Shown: positions 26,342 to 34,818 of the stretch, piece by piece
How positions within the stretch are numbered: the stretch's first letter is position 1
Layout of the letters: each line of letters opens with the position of its first letter
DNA from: Pseudomonas sp. MIACH
GTDB lineage: Bacteria > Pseudomonadota > Gammaproteobacteria > Pseudomonadales > Pseudomonadaceae
Assembly (NCBI RefSeq): GCF_001269925.1
Contig: NZ_LHVO01000012.1
Span: 62,001 to 126,000, forward strand
Reading direction: 5' to 3'
DNA: 64,000 bases
Notes under the pieces: generated by a model
The model's database searches: none
What the model was told of the DNA's origin: nothing
The model's input: the letters and a program-made list of their open reading frames with translations, nothing else
Position numbers and translations under genes: made by a program

Positions 26342-27517
26342 ATGTCAGGCCCCTTGGCGTCCCTCAAAGTGTTGGATTTTTCCACCTTGCTGCCTGGCCC
26401 GTTTGCATCGTTGATGCTCGCGGACATGGGCGCTGAGGTGCTGCGCATCGAATCGCCGACGCGCATGGACCTGTTGCGTGTATTGCCACCCCATGACCAG
26501 GGGACTTCGGCCAGCCATGCCTATCTCAACCGCAACAAACGCAGCCTGGCGCTGGATTTGAAGCAGGCCGAAGCGCTGGAGATCGTGCGCGAACTGGTCA
26601 AGGACTACGACATTGTCCTCGAACAATTTCGCCCCGGGGTGATGGAGCGTCTGGGCCTGGGGTACGAGGCGCTGAAGGCGATCAACCCGCGGCTGATTTA
26701 TGTGTCGATCACCGGTTACGGCCAGACCGGGCCCTATAAGGACCGTGCCGGGCATGACATCAATTATCTGGCGCTGGCCGGGGTGGCCAGCTACACCGGG
26801 CGCCAGGACAGCGGGCCATTACCGTTGGGCGTGCAGTTGGCGGACGTGGGCGGCGGTTCGCTGCATGCGGTGGTGGGGCTTCTCGCTGCCGTCATTTCCC
26901 GGCAGCAGAGCGGGGTCGGCCAATACCTGGATGTCAGCATGACCGATTGCTCCTTCAGCCTGAACGCCATGGCCGGAGCGGGTTACCTGGCCTGCGGGGT
27001 CGAGCCGGAATGGGAAGGCCATGTGCTCAATGGTGGCAGTTTCTACGACTACTACCGCTCTCGGGACGGGCGCTGGATGTCAGTGGGCAGCCTGGAGCCG
27101 GCCTTTATGCGGCAATTGTGTGAAGCGTTGGGGCGTCCCGAGTTGGCCGCGCAGGGCTTGAAGCCTGAGCAGCAGCCGGCGCTTAAGCTGGCCTTGCAGG
27201 TGGAGTTCGAGAAGCGCAGTTTCGAGCAATTGTGCGAGCTGTTTGCCGGGGTGGATGCCTGCGTGGAGCCTGTACTGACGCTGAGCGAAGCCGTGGCCCA
27301 TCCGCAGTTAAAGGCGCGGGCGCTGGTCAGCCAGGTGCCAAGGGGCGATGGTTCGAGCCAGGCGCAGATTGCCTGCCCGTTGAAGTTTTCGGAAGGGTTG
27401 CCAGCGCCCCGGCACATTGGCGTCGCCGTGGGCGCGCACAGTGATGAAGTGTTGGCGGAGCTTGGCTTGAGCCCGCAGCGCATCAGCGAGCTGCGCAGCT
27501 CCAAGGTGATTATGTAG
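26342..27517 (+). CDS. CaiB/BaiF family (class III) CoA-transferase
   Basis: A 391-residue class III CoA-transferase. It begins MSGPLASLKVLDFSTLLPGP, and the motif AGHDINYLALAGV contains the conserved aspartate that forms the acyl-enzyme anhydride. Family members move CoA between carboxylic acids (for example formyl/oxalyl-CoA, carnitine, 2-methylacyl groups or alpha-methylacyl-CoA racemase); the acid used here cannot be read. The ATG at 26342 follows GGAG by six bases. It is an isolated gene, divergent from tusD and followed by a REPIN. Confidence 0.9.
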   Translation: MSGPLASLKVLDFSTLLPGPFASLMLADMGAEVLRIESPTRMDLLRVLPPHDQGTSASHAYLNRNKRSLALDLKQAEALEIVRELVKDYDIVLEQFRPGVMERLGLGYEALKAINPRLIYVSITGYGQTGPYKDRAGHDINYLALAGVASYTGRQDSGPLPLGVQLADVGGGSLHAVVGLLAAVISRQQSGVGQYLDVSMTDCSFSLNAMAGAGYLACGVEPEWEGHVLNGGSFYDYYRSRDGRWMSVGSLEPAFMRQLCEALGRPELAAQGLKPEQQPALKLALQVEFEKRSFEQLCELFAGVDACVEPVLTLSEAVAHPQLKARALVSQVPRGDGSSQAQIACPLKFSEGLPAPRHIGVAVGAHSDEVLAELGLSPQRISELRSSKVIM

Positions 27518-27533
27518 TGGCTGGGCGGACGCT

Positions 27534-27606
27534 ATCGGGAGCAAGCCGCCTCCCACATTCAGGCCTGTGAATACGATCAAAATGTGGGATGGGGCTTGCT
27601 CCCGAT
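27534..27606. repeat. REPIN: paired REPs of the GTGGGAGGGGGCTTGC type
   Basis: Left unit ATCGGGAGCAAGCCGCCTCC (27534 onward, ending CACATT at 27559) and inverted right unit AATGTGGGATGGGGCTTGCT (27581 onward, ending CCCGAT at 27606) are near-perfect reverse complements separated by 21 bases. They lie between the convergent CoA-transferase gene and sprT. Confidence 0.88.
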
Positions 27607-27613
27607 GAGGCCT

Positions 27614-28108
27614 TTATTCCACCCGGGTTTCGCCGGTAAATACCAATGTCTGCCGACAGCGCCGACACAGGTACCGTCGCCCCTGAGCCACCATGCCATG
27701 GCGCTGCGACGAAAACGGGAAGTCGCTGTCGGCACACGGGCAACGGTAGATATAGCGGGTCACCTGGCGACGCTTCACGGCATAGGTGTGGCAACGGTCC
27801 GGCGGCAGTTCGTAAACCCCACGCATGATCAGTTGCCATTCCTCGCCATGGGGCTGAATGCGCTCGCCAAACAATTGGTGGGCGATCAGATGCGCCACCT
27901 CATGGGCCACGGTCTGTTTCAGGAAGTGTTGGCTGTTTTCTCGGTACAACTGTGGGTTGAAGCGCAGCAGGTTCTCGTGCAAATGCGCGACACCGGCCTT
28001 TTGGCCCCGCAGCTTGAGGCTGACCTGGGGGCGTTTGAAGCTTCGTTTGAAAAAGGATTCGGCTTGCAGGAAACAATCTTCGACGCGGGTATTGAGTTGC
28101 TCGGGCAT
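27614..28108 (-). CDS. sprT: SprT family zinc metalloprotease-like protein
   Basis: A 164-residue protein with the zinc-binding HExxH motif HEVAH at residues 69-73 and a C-terminal zinc ribbon made by YRCPC and YLCRRC. Eukaryotic relatives (Spartan) cleave DNA-protein crosslinks; the bacterial function is not settled. The start at 28108 (MPEQLNTRVEDCFLQAES) is chosen by GGAG eleven bases upstream; a longer frame begins at 28204 but overlaps a likely terminator. It ends next to a REPIN and lies downstream of the Yip1-domain gene. Confidence 0.88.
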   Translation of the reverse strand: MPEQLNTRVEDCFLQAESFFKRSFKRPQVSLKLRGQKAGVAHLHENLLRFNPQLYRENSQHFLKQTVAHEVAHLIAHQLFGERIQPHGEEWQLIMRGVYELPPDRCHTYAVKRRQVTRYIYRCPCADSDFPFSSQRHGMVAQGRRYLCRRCRQTLVFTGETRVE

Positions 28109-28193
28109 GCTGTACATATCTCCACAGGCGTCCAGTATGCCGCAAAGCGCTGTGTTTCCGAATCTGTCAGGCGCCGAATGGTCATTCATAACG

Positions 28194-28217
28194 TAAAAGG
28201 CCACCTTGCGGTGGCCC
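28194..28217 (-). terminator. Rho-independent terminator after the Yip1-domain gene
   Basis: Stem AAGGCCACC and GGTGGCCCT with loop TTGC; on the minus strand it ends in a U-tract formed by the A-run at 28195-28198. It separates the Yip1 gene from sprT. Confidence 0.75.
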
Positions 28218-28237
28218 TGCCTTCACGATTGAACGGG

Positions 28238-28840
28238 TTAGTTGGTGTAGATCGGTCCTACGCCCAGCCCCCAGACAATCACGGTAAACGCCATGATCGC
28301 CACCAGTACCACCAGTCCTACGGCCAGTATCGAGCTGGAAAACAGGAAGCCTTCATCCGGGTCGATGCTCATGAAGGTCGGTACGCCGACATACAGCAGG
28401 TACACCGTGTAGCAGATCGCCGCAGTGCCCACCACCATGCCCAGCCACATATGCGGGTAGAGCGCCGCCAGCCCGCCGATAAACAGGGGGGTCGCGGTAT
28501 AGGTGGCAAACGCCACGCACCGCGCCATGCTGGGGTTGGCGTCGTAGGTGCGGGCCATCCAGTGAATGAACGCGCCCATCACCGCCACGCCGCCGAGCAT
28601 GGCCGCGTAGGACATGAGAGTCATCCACAGCGCACTTTCCTGGGTCAGCATGACCGGTGAGCGGTTGCCGATGACCCAGCCGACCTGGGTGGTACCGATA
28701 AAAGCGGATACGGCGGGGATCGCCGCGAGAATCAGGGTGTGAGTGAGGTACATGTGGCCGATGCTTTCTTCTTTATCGCCACGAATTTCCCGCCATTCCT
28801 GGTCGGGATGGGTAAAAAGCCCCACGACGTGATGGATCAT
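28238..28840 (-). CDS. Yip1-domain inner-membrane protein
   Basis: A 200-residue protein with about five hydrophobic segments after an amphipathic start (MIHHVVGLFTHPDQEWREIR). The YIP1/DUF1282 layout is recognisable. No enzymatic residues are visible and bacterial family members have no firm function; roles in envelope or lipid traffic would be speculation. The start at 28840 has AGGAG eight bases upstream. It has its own terminator and diverges from ttcA. Confidence 0.82.
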   Translation of the reverse strand: MIHHVVGLFTHPDQEWREIRGDKEESIGHMYLTHTLILAAIPAVSAFIGTTQVGWVIGNRSPVMLTQESALWMTLMSYAAMLGGVAVMGAFIHWMARTYDANPSMARCVAFATYTATPLFIGGLAALYPHMWLGMVVGTAAICYTVYLLYVGVPTFMSIDPDEGFLFSSSILAVGLVVLVAIMAFTVIVWGLGVGPIYTN

Positions 28841-29104
28841 GCCAGTCACTCCTGTCGTTATTACCATCGCCCCCCATCGGAGCGCCTACGGGCCAAATGG
28901 CCACAAAGGTCTGGATATCTGTGTGCGACCTCTAGTCGCAGTATAGGAAGTGATGACCGGAATAACTGTAGGGCCTTTAGAGCAAATTGCGCTGTAAACA
29001 TGGGTCCTAATCGCGGCGGGGTCTTTTACTGTTAGCCCTTTAGCTGTTTTTTTTGCGTAAAATACCCGGCTTTTCGTCACACACCTCTAGCGGATCCAAG
29101 CGCC

Positions 29105-29929
29105 ATGGGCACTCTTACGGTCAACCAGAACAAACTGCAAAAACGCCTGCGCCGCTTGGCCGGTGAGGCAGTCGCCGACTTCAACATGATCGAGGACGGC
29201 GACAAGGTCATGGTCTGCCTCTCCGGCGGCAAAGACAGCTACACCATGCTCGACGTGCTGCTGCACCTGCAAAAGGTCGCGCCGATCAAGTTCGAGATCG
29301 TTGCCGTCAACATGGACCAGAAACAACCGGGCTTCCCCGAGCACGTGCTGCCGGCCTACCTCAAGGCACTGGGCGTCGAGTACCACATCGTCGAAAAAGA
29401 CACCTACTCGGTGGTCAAGGAACTGGTGCCTGAAGGCAAGACCACCTGCTCGCTGTGCTCACGCCTGCGCCGTGGCACGCTCTACACCTTTGCCGATGAG
29501 ATCGGTGCAACCAAGATGGCCCTGGGTCACCACCGCGACGATATCGTCGAGACCTTCTTCCTCAATATGTTCTTCAACGGCTCGCTCAAGGCCATGCCGC
29601 CCAAGCTGCGTGCCGATGACGGGCGCAACGTGGTGATCCGCCCGCTGGCGTATTGCAACGAGAAGGACATCCAGGCCTACTCCGACCTCAAGCAATTCCC
29701 GATCATCCCGTGCAACCTGTGCGGCTCCCAGGAAAACCTGCAGCGCCAGGTGGTCAAGGAAATGCTGGTGGAGTGGGAACGCAAGACGCCAGGGCGTACC
29801 GAAAGTATCTTCCGCAGCCTGCAGAACGTGCAGCCATCGCAATTGGCCGACCGCAACCTGTTCGACTTCACCAGCCTGAAAATCGATGAGACCGCCGCGT
29901 CGCGCTTCGTCAATGTTGTGAACCTCTGA
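29105..29929 (+). CDS. ttcA: tRNA 2-thiocytidine(32) synthetase TtcA
   Basis: TtcA thiolates C32 of several tRNAs with the help of an iron-sulfur cluster. The 274-residue protein has the PP-loop motif [10 protein letters not shown] and the two CxxC pairs TTCSLCSRL and IPCNLCGSQ; three of these cysteines hold the 4Fe-4S cluster in TtcA. It starts [20 protein letters not shown]. The roughly 260 bases upstream are non-coding and shared with the divergent Yip1 gene. Together with mnmA and tusDCBE it makes this window rich in tRNA-thiolation genes. Confidence 0.96.
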   Translation: MGTLTVNQNKLQKRLRRLAGEAVADFNMIEDGDKVMVCLSGGKDSYTMLDVLLHLQKVAPIKFEIVAVNMDQKQPGFPEHVLPAYLKALGVEYHIVEKDTYSVVKELVPEGKTTCSLCSRLRRGTLYTFADEIGATKMALGHHRDDIVETFFLNMFFNGSLKAMPPKLRADDGRNVVIRPLAYCNEKDIQAYSDLKQFPIIPCNLCGSQENLQRQVVKEMLVEWERKTPGRTESIFRSLQNVQPSQLADRNLFDFTSLKIDETAASRFVNVVNL

Positions 29930-29950
29930 GCCCATTCAACGCTCTGACAC

Positions 29951-29974
29951 ACGGCGCTTGCGGGCGCCGTTTTC
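29951..29974 (+). terminator. Probable terminator after ttcA
   Basis: Stem ACGGCGC and GCGCCGT with loop TTGCGG and a short T-run, between ttcA and the downstream glycosylase gene. Confidence 0.55.
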
Positions 29975-30009
29975 AATTCAATTGCCAGCATTCAACAGCA
30001 GGAGAGGGC

Positions 30010-30681
30010 ATGCGTGATTACAAGTGGCTGCACGAATACTGTCTGAACCGCTTCGGTTCAGCGGCCGAGCTGGACGCCCACCTGCCGGTGCCCAAGACTC
30101 CGGCGCAGTTGCGCAAGATCAGTGATGATCGCTACCTGTCGACCTTGGCGCTGCGCGTGTTTCGCGCCGGCTTGAAACACAGCGTGGTGGATGCCAAGTG
30201 GCCGGCGTTCGAGCAAGTGTTCTTTGGCTTCGACCCGGAAAAAGTCGTGCTGATGGGCGCTGAGCATCTGGAGCGGCTGATGCAGGACACGCGCATCATC
30301 CGCCACCTGGGCAAGCTCAAGAGCGTGCCGCGCAATGCGCAGATGATCCTGGATATCGAGCAGGAAAAAGGCAGCTTTGGCGCGTTTATCGCCGACTGGC
30401 CGGTGACCGATATCGTTGGGTTATGGAAATACCTGAGCAAGCACGGTCATCAGCTGGGCGGGCTTTCGGCGCCGCGCTTTTTGCGGATGGTGGGCAAGGA
30501 TACCTTTGTGCCGAGCTATGACGTGGTGGCGGCCTTGAATGCGCAGAAGATCGTCGACAAGGCACCCACCAGCCTGCGCGACCTAGCCACGGTGCAGGCC
30601 GCGTTCAACCAGTGGCATGCCGAGAGTGGGCGGCCGATGTGCCAGCTGTCGATGATGCTGGCGTACACCGTCAACCATTGA
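30010..30681 (+). CDS. DNA-3-methyladenine glycosylase I-like protein
   Basis: A 223-residue protein of the helix-hairpin-helix DNA glycosylase superfamily, of the type commonly annotated as 3-methyladenine glycosylase I. It begins MRDYKWLHEYCLNRFGSAAE; the C-terminal half contains LSAPRFLRMVGKDTFVPSYD, where the HhH-linked catalytic acid is expected. Such enzymes remove alkylated adenine. It diverges in sequence from E. coli Tag, so substrate is inferred. AGGAGAG precedes the ATG at 30010. It is convergent with the DUF2069 gene. Confidence 0.75.
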   Translation: MRDYKWLHEYCLNRFGSAAELDAHLPVPKTPAQLRKISDDRYLSTLALRVFRAGLKHSVVDAKWPAFEQVFFGFDPEKVVLMGAEHLERLMQDTRIIRHLGKLKSVPRNAQMILDIEQEKGSFGAFIADWPVTDIVGLWKYLSKHGHQLGGLSAPRFLRMVGKDTFVPSYDVVAALNAQKIVDKAPTSLRDLATVQAAFNQWHAESGRPMCQLSMMLAYTVNH

Positions 30682-30695
30682 CCGGGGTCTATTAC

Positions 30696-30715
30696 GTGGC
30701 GAGCCTGCTCGCCAC
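30696..30715. repeat. Short perfect palindrome between convergent genes
   Basis: GTGGCGAGC and GCTCGCCAC separated by two bases, between the glycosylase and DUF2069 stops. It resembles half of the GCGAGC-type REP and may also stop transcription, though no T-run follows. Confidence 0.6.
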
Positions 30716-30719
30716 ACAG

Positions 30720-32072
<1,353 letters not shown>

Positions 32073-32187
32073 GTGCGGGTCGCATCTTGCGTAAGGTGGC
32101 GGGTATTCTACCTGCGCTGTGGCCCGTCCTTAAACCGTAAGAGGCGATAGGTCGCAACCAACGTTCATTTTTGCGAAGGATTACCCC

Positions 32188-32649
32188 ATGACAAGGCGAC
32201 TGATCGGTGCATTGGCGATCATCACAACCCTGCTGCTCAGCGGCTGCGGCAATGACTACGGCGTTGACCAATACGGCCAGAAGGTCGCGTCCGAGCGCCT
32301 GGACAAACAGTGGCTGGTGGTCAACTACTGGGCGGAATGGTGTGGCCCGTGCCGTACGGAAATCCCTGAGCTCAACGCCCTGGCGGAACAGTTGAAGGGG
32401 CAGGGCGTGGGGGTGTTCGGGGTTAACTTCGACAATGTGCAGGGAGAGGAGCTGAAAGAAGCCAGCGACAAGCTGGGGATCAAGTTCACGGTGCTGGCGC
32501 AGAACCCGGATGGAATTTTCGATATTCCGCGCAGCGAGGCATTGCCGGTGACCTACATCATCGATGACAAGGGCAAGGTGCGTGAGCAGTTGATGGGTGA
32601 GCAGACGGCGGAAGGGGTGTTGGCCAAGCTCAAGGCCTTGCGCGGCTAG
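32188..32649 (+). CDS. TlpA-family thioredoxin-like lipoprotein
   Basis: A 153-residue protein with a lipoprotein signal peptide (lipobox LLSGC, Cys20) and a thioredoxin fold with active site WCGPC (Cys52 and Cys55) in VVNYWAEWCGPCRTEIPELN. The cis-proline region is LPVTYIIDD. It is likely a membrane-anchored periplasmic disulfide reductase; partners (cytochrome c maturation, sulfoxide repair, or other) are unknown. The ATG at 32188 is preceded by AAGGA. A REP follows downstream. Confidence 0.9.
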   Translation: MTRRLIGALAIITTLLLSGCGNDYGVDQYGQKVASERLDKQWLVVNYWAEWCGPCRTEIPELNALAEQLKGQGVGVFGVNFDNVQGEELKEASDKLGIKFTVLAQNPDGIFDIPRSEALPVTYIIDDKGKVREQLMGEQTAEGVLAKLKALRG

Positions 32650-32664
32650 AGTATTGCCCCCGAT

Positions 32665-32692
32665 CAAATGTGGGAGGGGGCTTGCCCCGATA
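32665..32692. repeat. REP palindrome with a degenerate partner
   Basis: AAATGTGGGAGGGGGCTTGC followed by CCCGA matches the class seen at 12750 and 27581. A degenerate inverted partner (ATCTCCCACAGGGG) lies at about 32757-32770, so this may be a decayed REPIN occupying most of the gap before the META-domain gene. Confidence 0.75.
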
Positions 32693-32864
32693 GCGGTGTG
32701 TCAGCCGACACACCTGCCAACCATGCCACCGCCATCGAAGCCTCGCTAAAGCTCGACATCTCCCACAGGGGCCCAGCGGTGCCCACGAGATCTACAGCTG
32801 AGCAACTTCCCACCTGCCAACCCATCTCATTATTTAAATCTCACCAACCTGCAGATCGGTGGAA

Positions 32865-33269
32865 TCAGCCCTCTTCGAGCCACAGGCGAATCGGCTTGCC
32901 TTCGGCCGGCCAGAAGCGCGTCTGTTCGATCGGTGAGATGTCCCAGCGCTGTACGCCTTGCAGGGCCTGGAAGAAGCGCTGTTCCTGCTCCATCAAGGCC
33001 TCGGCGCAGAGCTTGCGGGTGCTGCCGATCTTGCCGAAGCTGAGCTTCTCGCCCTCGACGGTGTACGGCGCGAACCAGTGGTTGCAACCGCCATTGCCGT
33101 AGGCGCGCCCATCGGCGCCGAGGGTGACGGTCAGGTGTGCGTAATCCATCAACGGCCGCTCACCAATCCACTCCACCACGTAGCTGTGATCCTGCTTGAG
33201 CTTGACCGCATCACCGGCGCAGCCACCCAAGGCCGCACCGGCGGCGGCGAGCAGAAGCAGGCCTTTCAT
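32865..33269 (-). CDS. META-domain lipoprotein (HslJ-like)
   Basis: A 134-residue precursor with signal peptide and lipobox in MKGLLLLAAAGAALGGCAGD (Cys17), then a META/HslJ-type beta domain containing DGRAYGNGGCNHWFAPYTVE. In this family a conserved NGGCN turn is typical; the domain occurs in envelope proteins linked to heat-shock or novobiocin tolerance, with no defined activity. The start at 33269 overlaps the stop of the upstream zinc-ribbon gene by four bases, so the two are probably co-translated. Confidence 0.85.
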   Translation of the reverse strand: MKGLLLLAAAGAALGGCAGDAVKLKQDHSYVVEWIGERPLMDYAHLTVTLGADGRAYGNGGCNHWFAPYTVEGEKLSFGKIGSTRKLCAEALMEQEQRFFQALQGVQRWDISPIEQTRFWPAEGKPIRLWLEEG

Positions 33270-33706
33270 TGCCCGGCCTTCTGGCATTTCGGGCAACGGT
33301 GCTTGGCGCCTTCGCTGGCCCAGCCCAACTCGGCAATGCGCGCGTTGGCGGCCGGTTGCAGCGGCTCTTTGGTCAGCTTGGTTTCCACCGCGAATTCAAA
33401 CTCCAGCACAGCGTCGCAGCTGTCGCAGTTGACCTTCCAGGTGTGAATCTCCAGCTCGCCGAACTTCGGCCCCAGGGCCATGGCGACCCACTGGCCCGCC
33501 GGGCGGATGGAGTAGCGTGCGTCACCTTCGACGGTGAGTCGCATCGACAGGGTTTTACTGCCGCGCAGGGTGACGATCAGCACGTCGCCATGCTTGATCG
33601 AACCACCGTTGCCGGTGACCTGGTAACGGCCCGGCACCAGGGCGCGGCATTCGATCAGGGTGTGTTGCGGGCTCAGCAAGCTGAAGCGGAAATCGTGTTC
33701 GGCCAT
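33266..33706 (-). CDS. Uncharacterised protein with two CxxC zinc-ribbon halves
   Basis: A 146-residue protein that I do not recognise by function. It starts MAEHDFRFSLLSPQHTLIEC and is mostly beta-strand-like. Two cysteine pairs, CDSC near residue 102 and CPKC near residue 140, could form one zinc ribbon at the C terminus. No signal peptide is seen, so it is probably cytoplasmic. Its stop overlaps the META-domain lipoprotein start (ATGA), and it diverges from nothing close by; ldhA is 72 bases downstream on the plus coordinate, same strand, upstream in transcription. Confidence 0.75.
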   Translation of the reverse strand: MAEHDFRFSLLSPQHTLIECRALVPGRYQVTGNGGSIKHGDVLIVTLRGSKTLSMRLTVEGDARYSIRPAGQWVAMALGPKFGELEIHTWKVNCDSCDAVLEFEFAVETKLTKEPLQPAANARIAELGWASEGAKHRCPKCQKAGQ

Positions 33707-33777
33707 GGATCCTCCAAATAGGCGCGGCATCCTATCACGGGTGCCGGCCCATCATGACCCTGGTATGTGACCGCTGA

Positions 33778-34767
33778 TCATCCTTCGACGAGGTTCTGCG
33801 CCCGGCCATCGGCCCATGCCGCAATATTGGCCAACGTGGTGCCGGCAATCGCCGCCAACGCCTCGCGGGTGAGGAACGCCTGGTGCGCGGTGATGATCAC
33901 GTTGGGGAAGGTCAGCAGGCGCGCGAGTACGTCGTCCTGCAACGGTAGGTCCGAGCGGTCCTCAAAAAACAGCTGGGCTTCTTCCTCATACACATCCAGC
34001 CCCAGGTAGCCGAGTTGGCCGTCCTTGAGTGCTTCGATCAGCGCCGGCGTGTCGACCAGGCCGCCGCGACCGGTGTTGATCAGCATGGCGCCGGGCTGCA
34101 TCTGCGCCAGGGAGCGCGCATTGATCAGGTGCTTGCTGTCGGCGGTCAGCGGGCAGTGCAGGCTGATGATCTGCGCCTGGGCCAACAGCTCCGGCAGGCT
34201 TACATAGCGCGCCCCGAGGGCCTGGACCTGCGGATTGGGGAAGGGGTCGTAGGCGAGCAGCTGGCAGCCGAAGCCCGCCATGATCTTGGCGAACGTGGCG
34301 CCGATCTGGCCGGTGCCGACCACGCCGACGGTCTTGCCCACCAGGTCGAAACCGGTAAGGCCATGCAGGCTGAAATCGCCGTCGCGGGTGCGGTTGTAGG
34401 CACGGTGCAGGCGGCGGTTGAGGGCGAGGACCAGGGCCACCGCATGTTCGGCAACCGCGTGGGGCGAATAGGCCGGGACACGCACGATGGTCAGGCCCAG
34501 GCGTTGGGCGGCAGGCAGGTCCACATGGTTGTAACCGGCCGAACGCAACGCGATCAACCGCGTGCCGCCCTTGGCCAGGTGTTCCAGCACCGGGGCACTG
34601 AGGTCATCGTTGATAAAGGCGCAGACCACCTCGTGGTGTTCTGCCAGGGCGACGGTGTCGAGGTTGAGCCGAGCGGGTTGGAATTGCAGTTCCAGGCCCT
34701 CTGGTAGCGGCTCGCCGAGGAAGCTGTCGCGGTCATAGGTTTGGCTGCTGAAAAGAATCACGCGCAT
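33778..34767 (-). CDS. ldhA: D-lactate dehydrogenase, 2-hydroxyacid dehydrogenase family
   Basis: A 329-residue D-isomer-specific 2-hydroxyacid dehydrogenase, most like fermentative D-lactate dehydrogenase. The NAD-binding motif VGVVGTGQIGATFAKIMAGF is present, along with GRGGLVDTPAL (with the catalytic arginine near NTGRGG) and the catalytic histidine in NVIITAHQAFLT. It starts MRVILFSSQTYDRDSFLGEP. It lies 51 bases downstream of gacS on the same strand, as ldhA does beside gacS in P. aeruginosa. It would reduce pyruvate to D-lactate with NADH under low oxygen. Confidence 0.9.
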   Translation of the reverse strand: MRVILFSSQTYDRDSFLGEPLPEGLELQFQPARLNLDTVALAEHHEVVCAFINDDLSAPVLEHLAKGGTRLIALRSAGYNHVDLPAAQRLGLTIVRVPAYSPHAVAEHAVALVLALNRRLHRAYNRTRDGDFSLHGLTGFDLVGKTVGVVGTGQIGATFAKIMAGFGCQLLAYDPFPNPQVQALGARYVSLPELLAQAQIISLHCPLTADSKHLINARSLAQMQPGAMLINTGRGGLVDTPALIEALKDGQLGYLGLDVYEEEAQLFFEDRSDLPLQDDVLARLLTFPNVIITAHQAFLTREALAAIAGTTLANIAAWADGRAQNLVEG

Positions 34768-34818
34768 TAAACATGCTCCCTGCCATTTATCAGTTGATCA
34801 GTGCCCATAAAAACAGGC

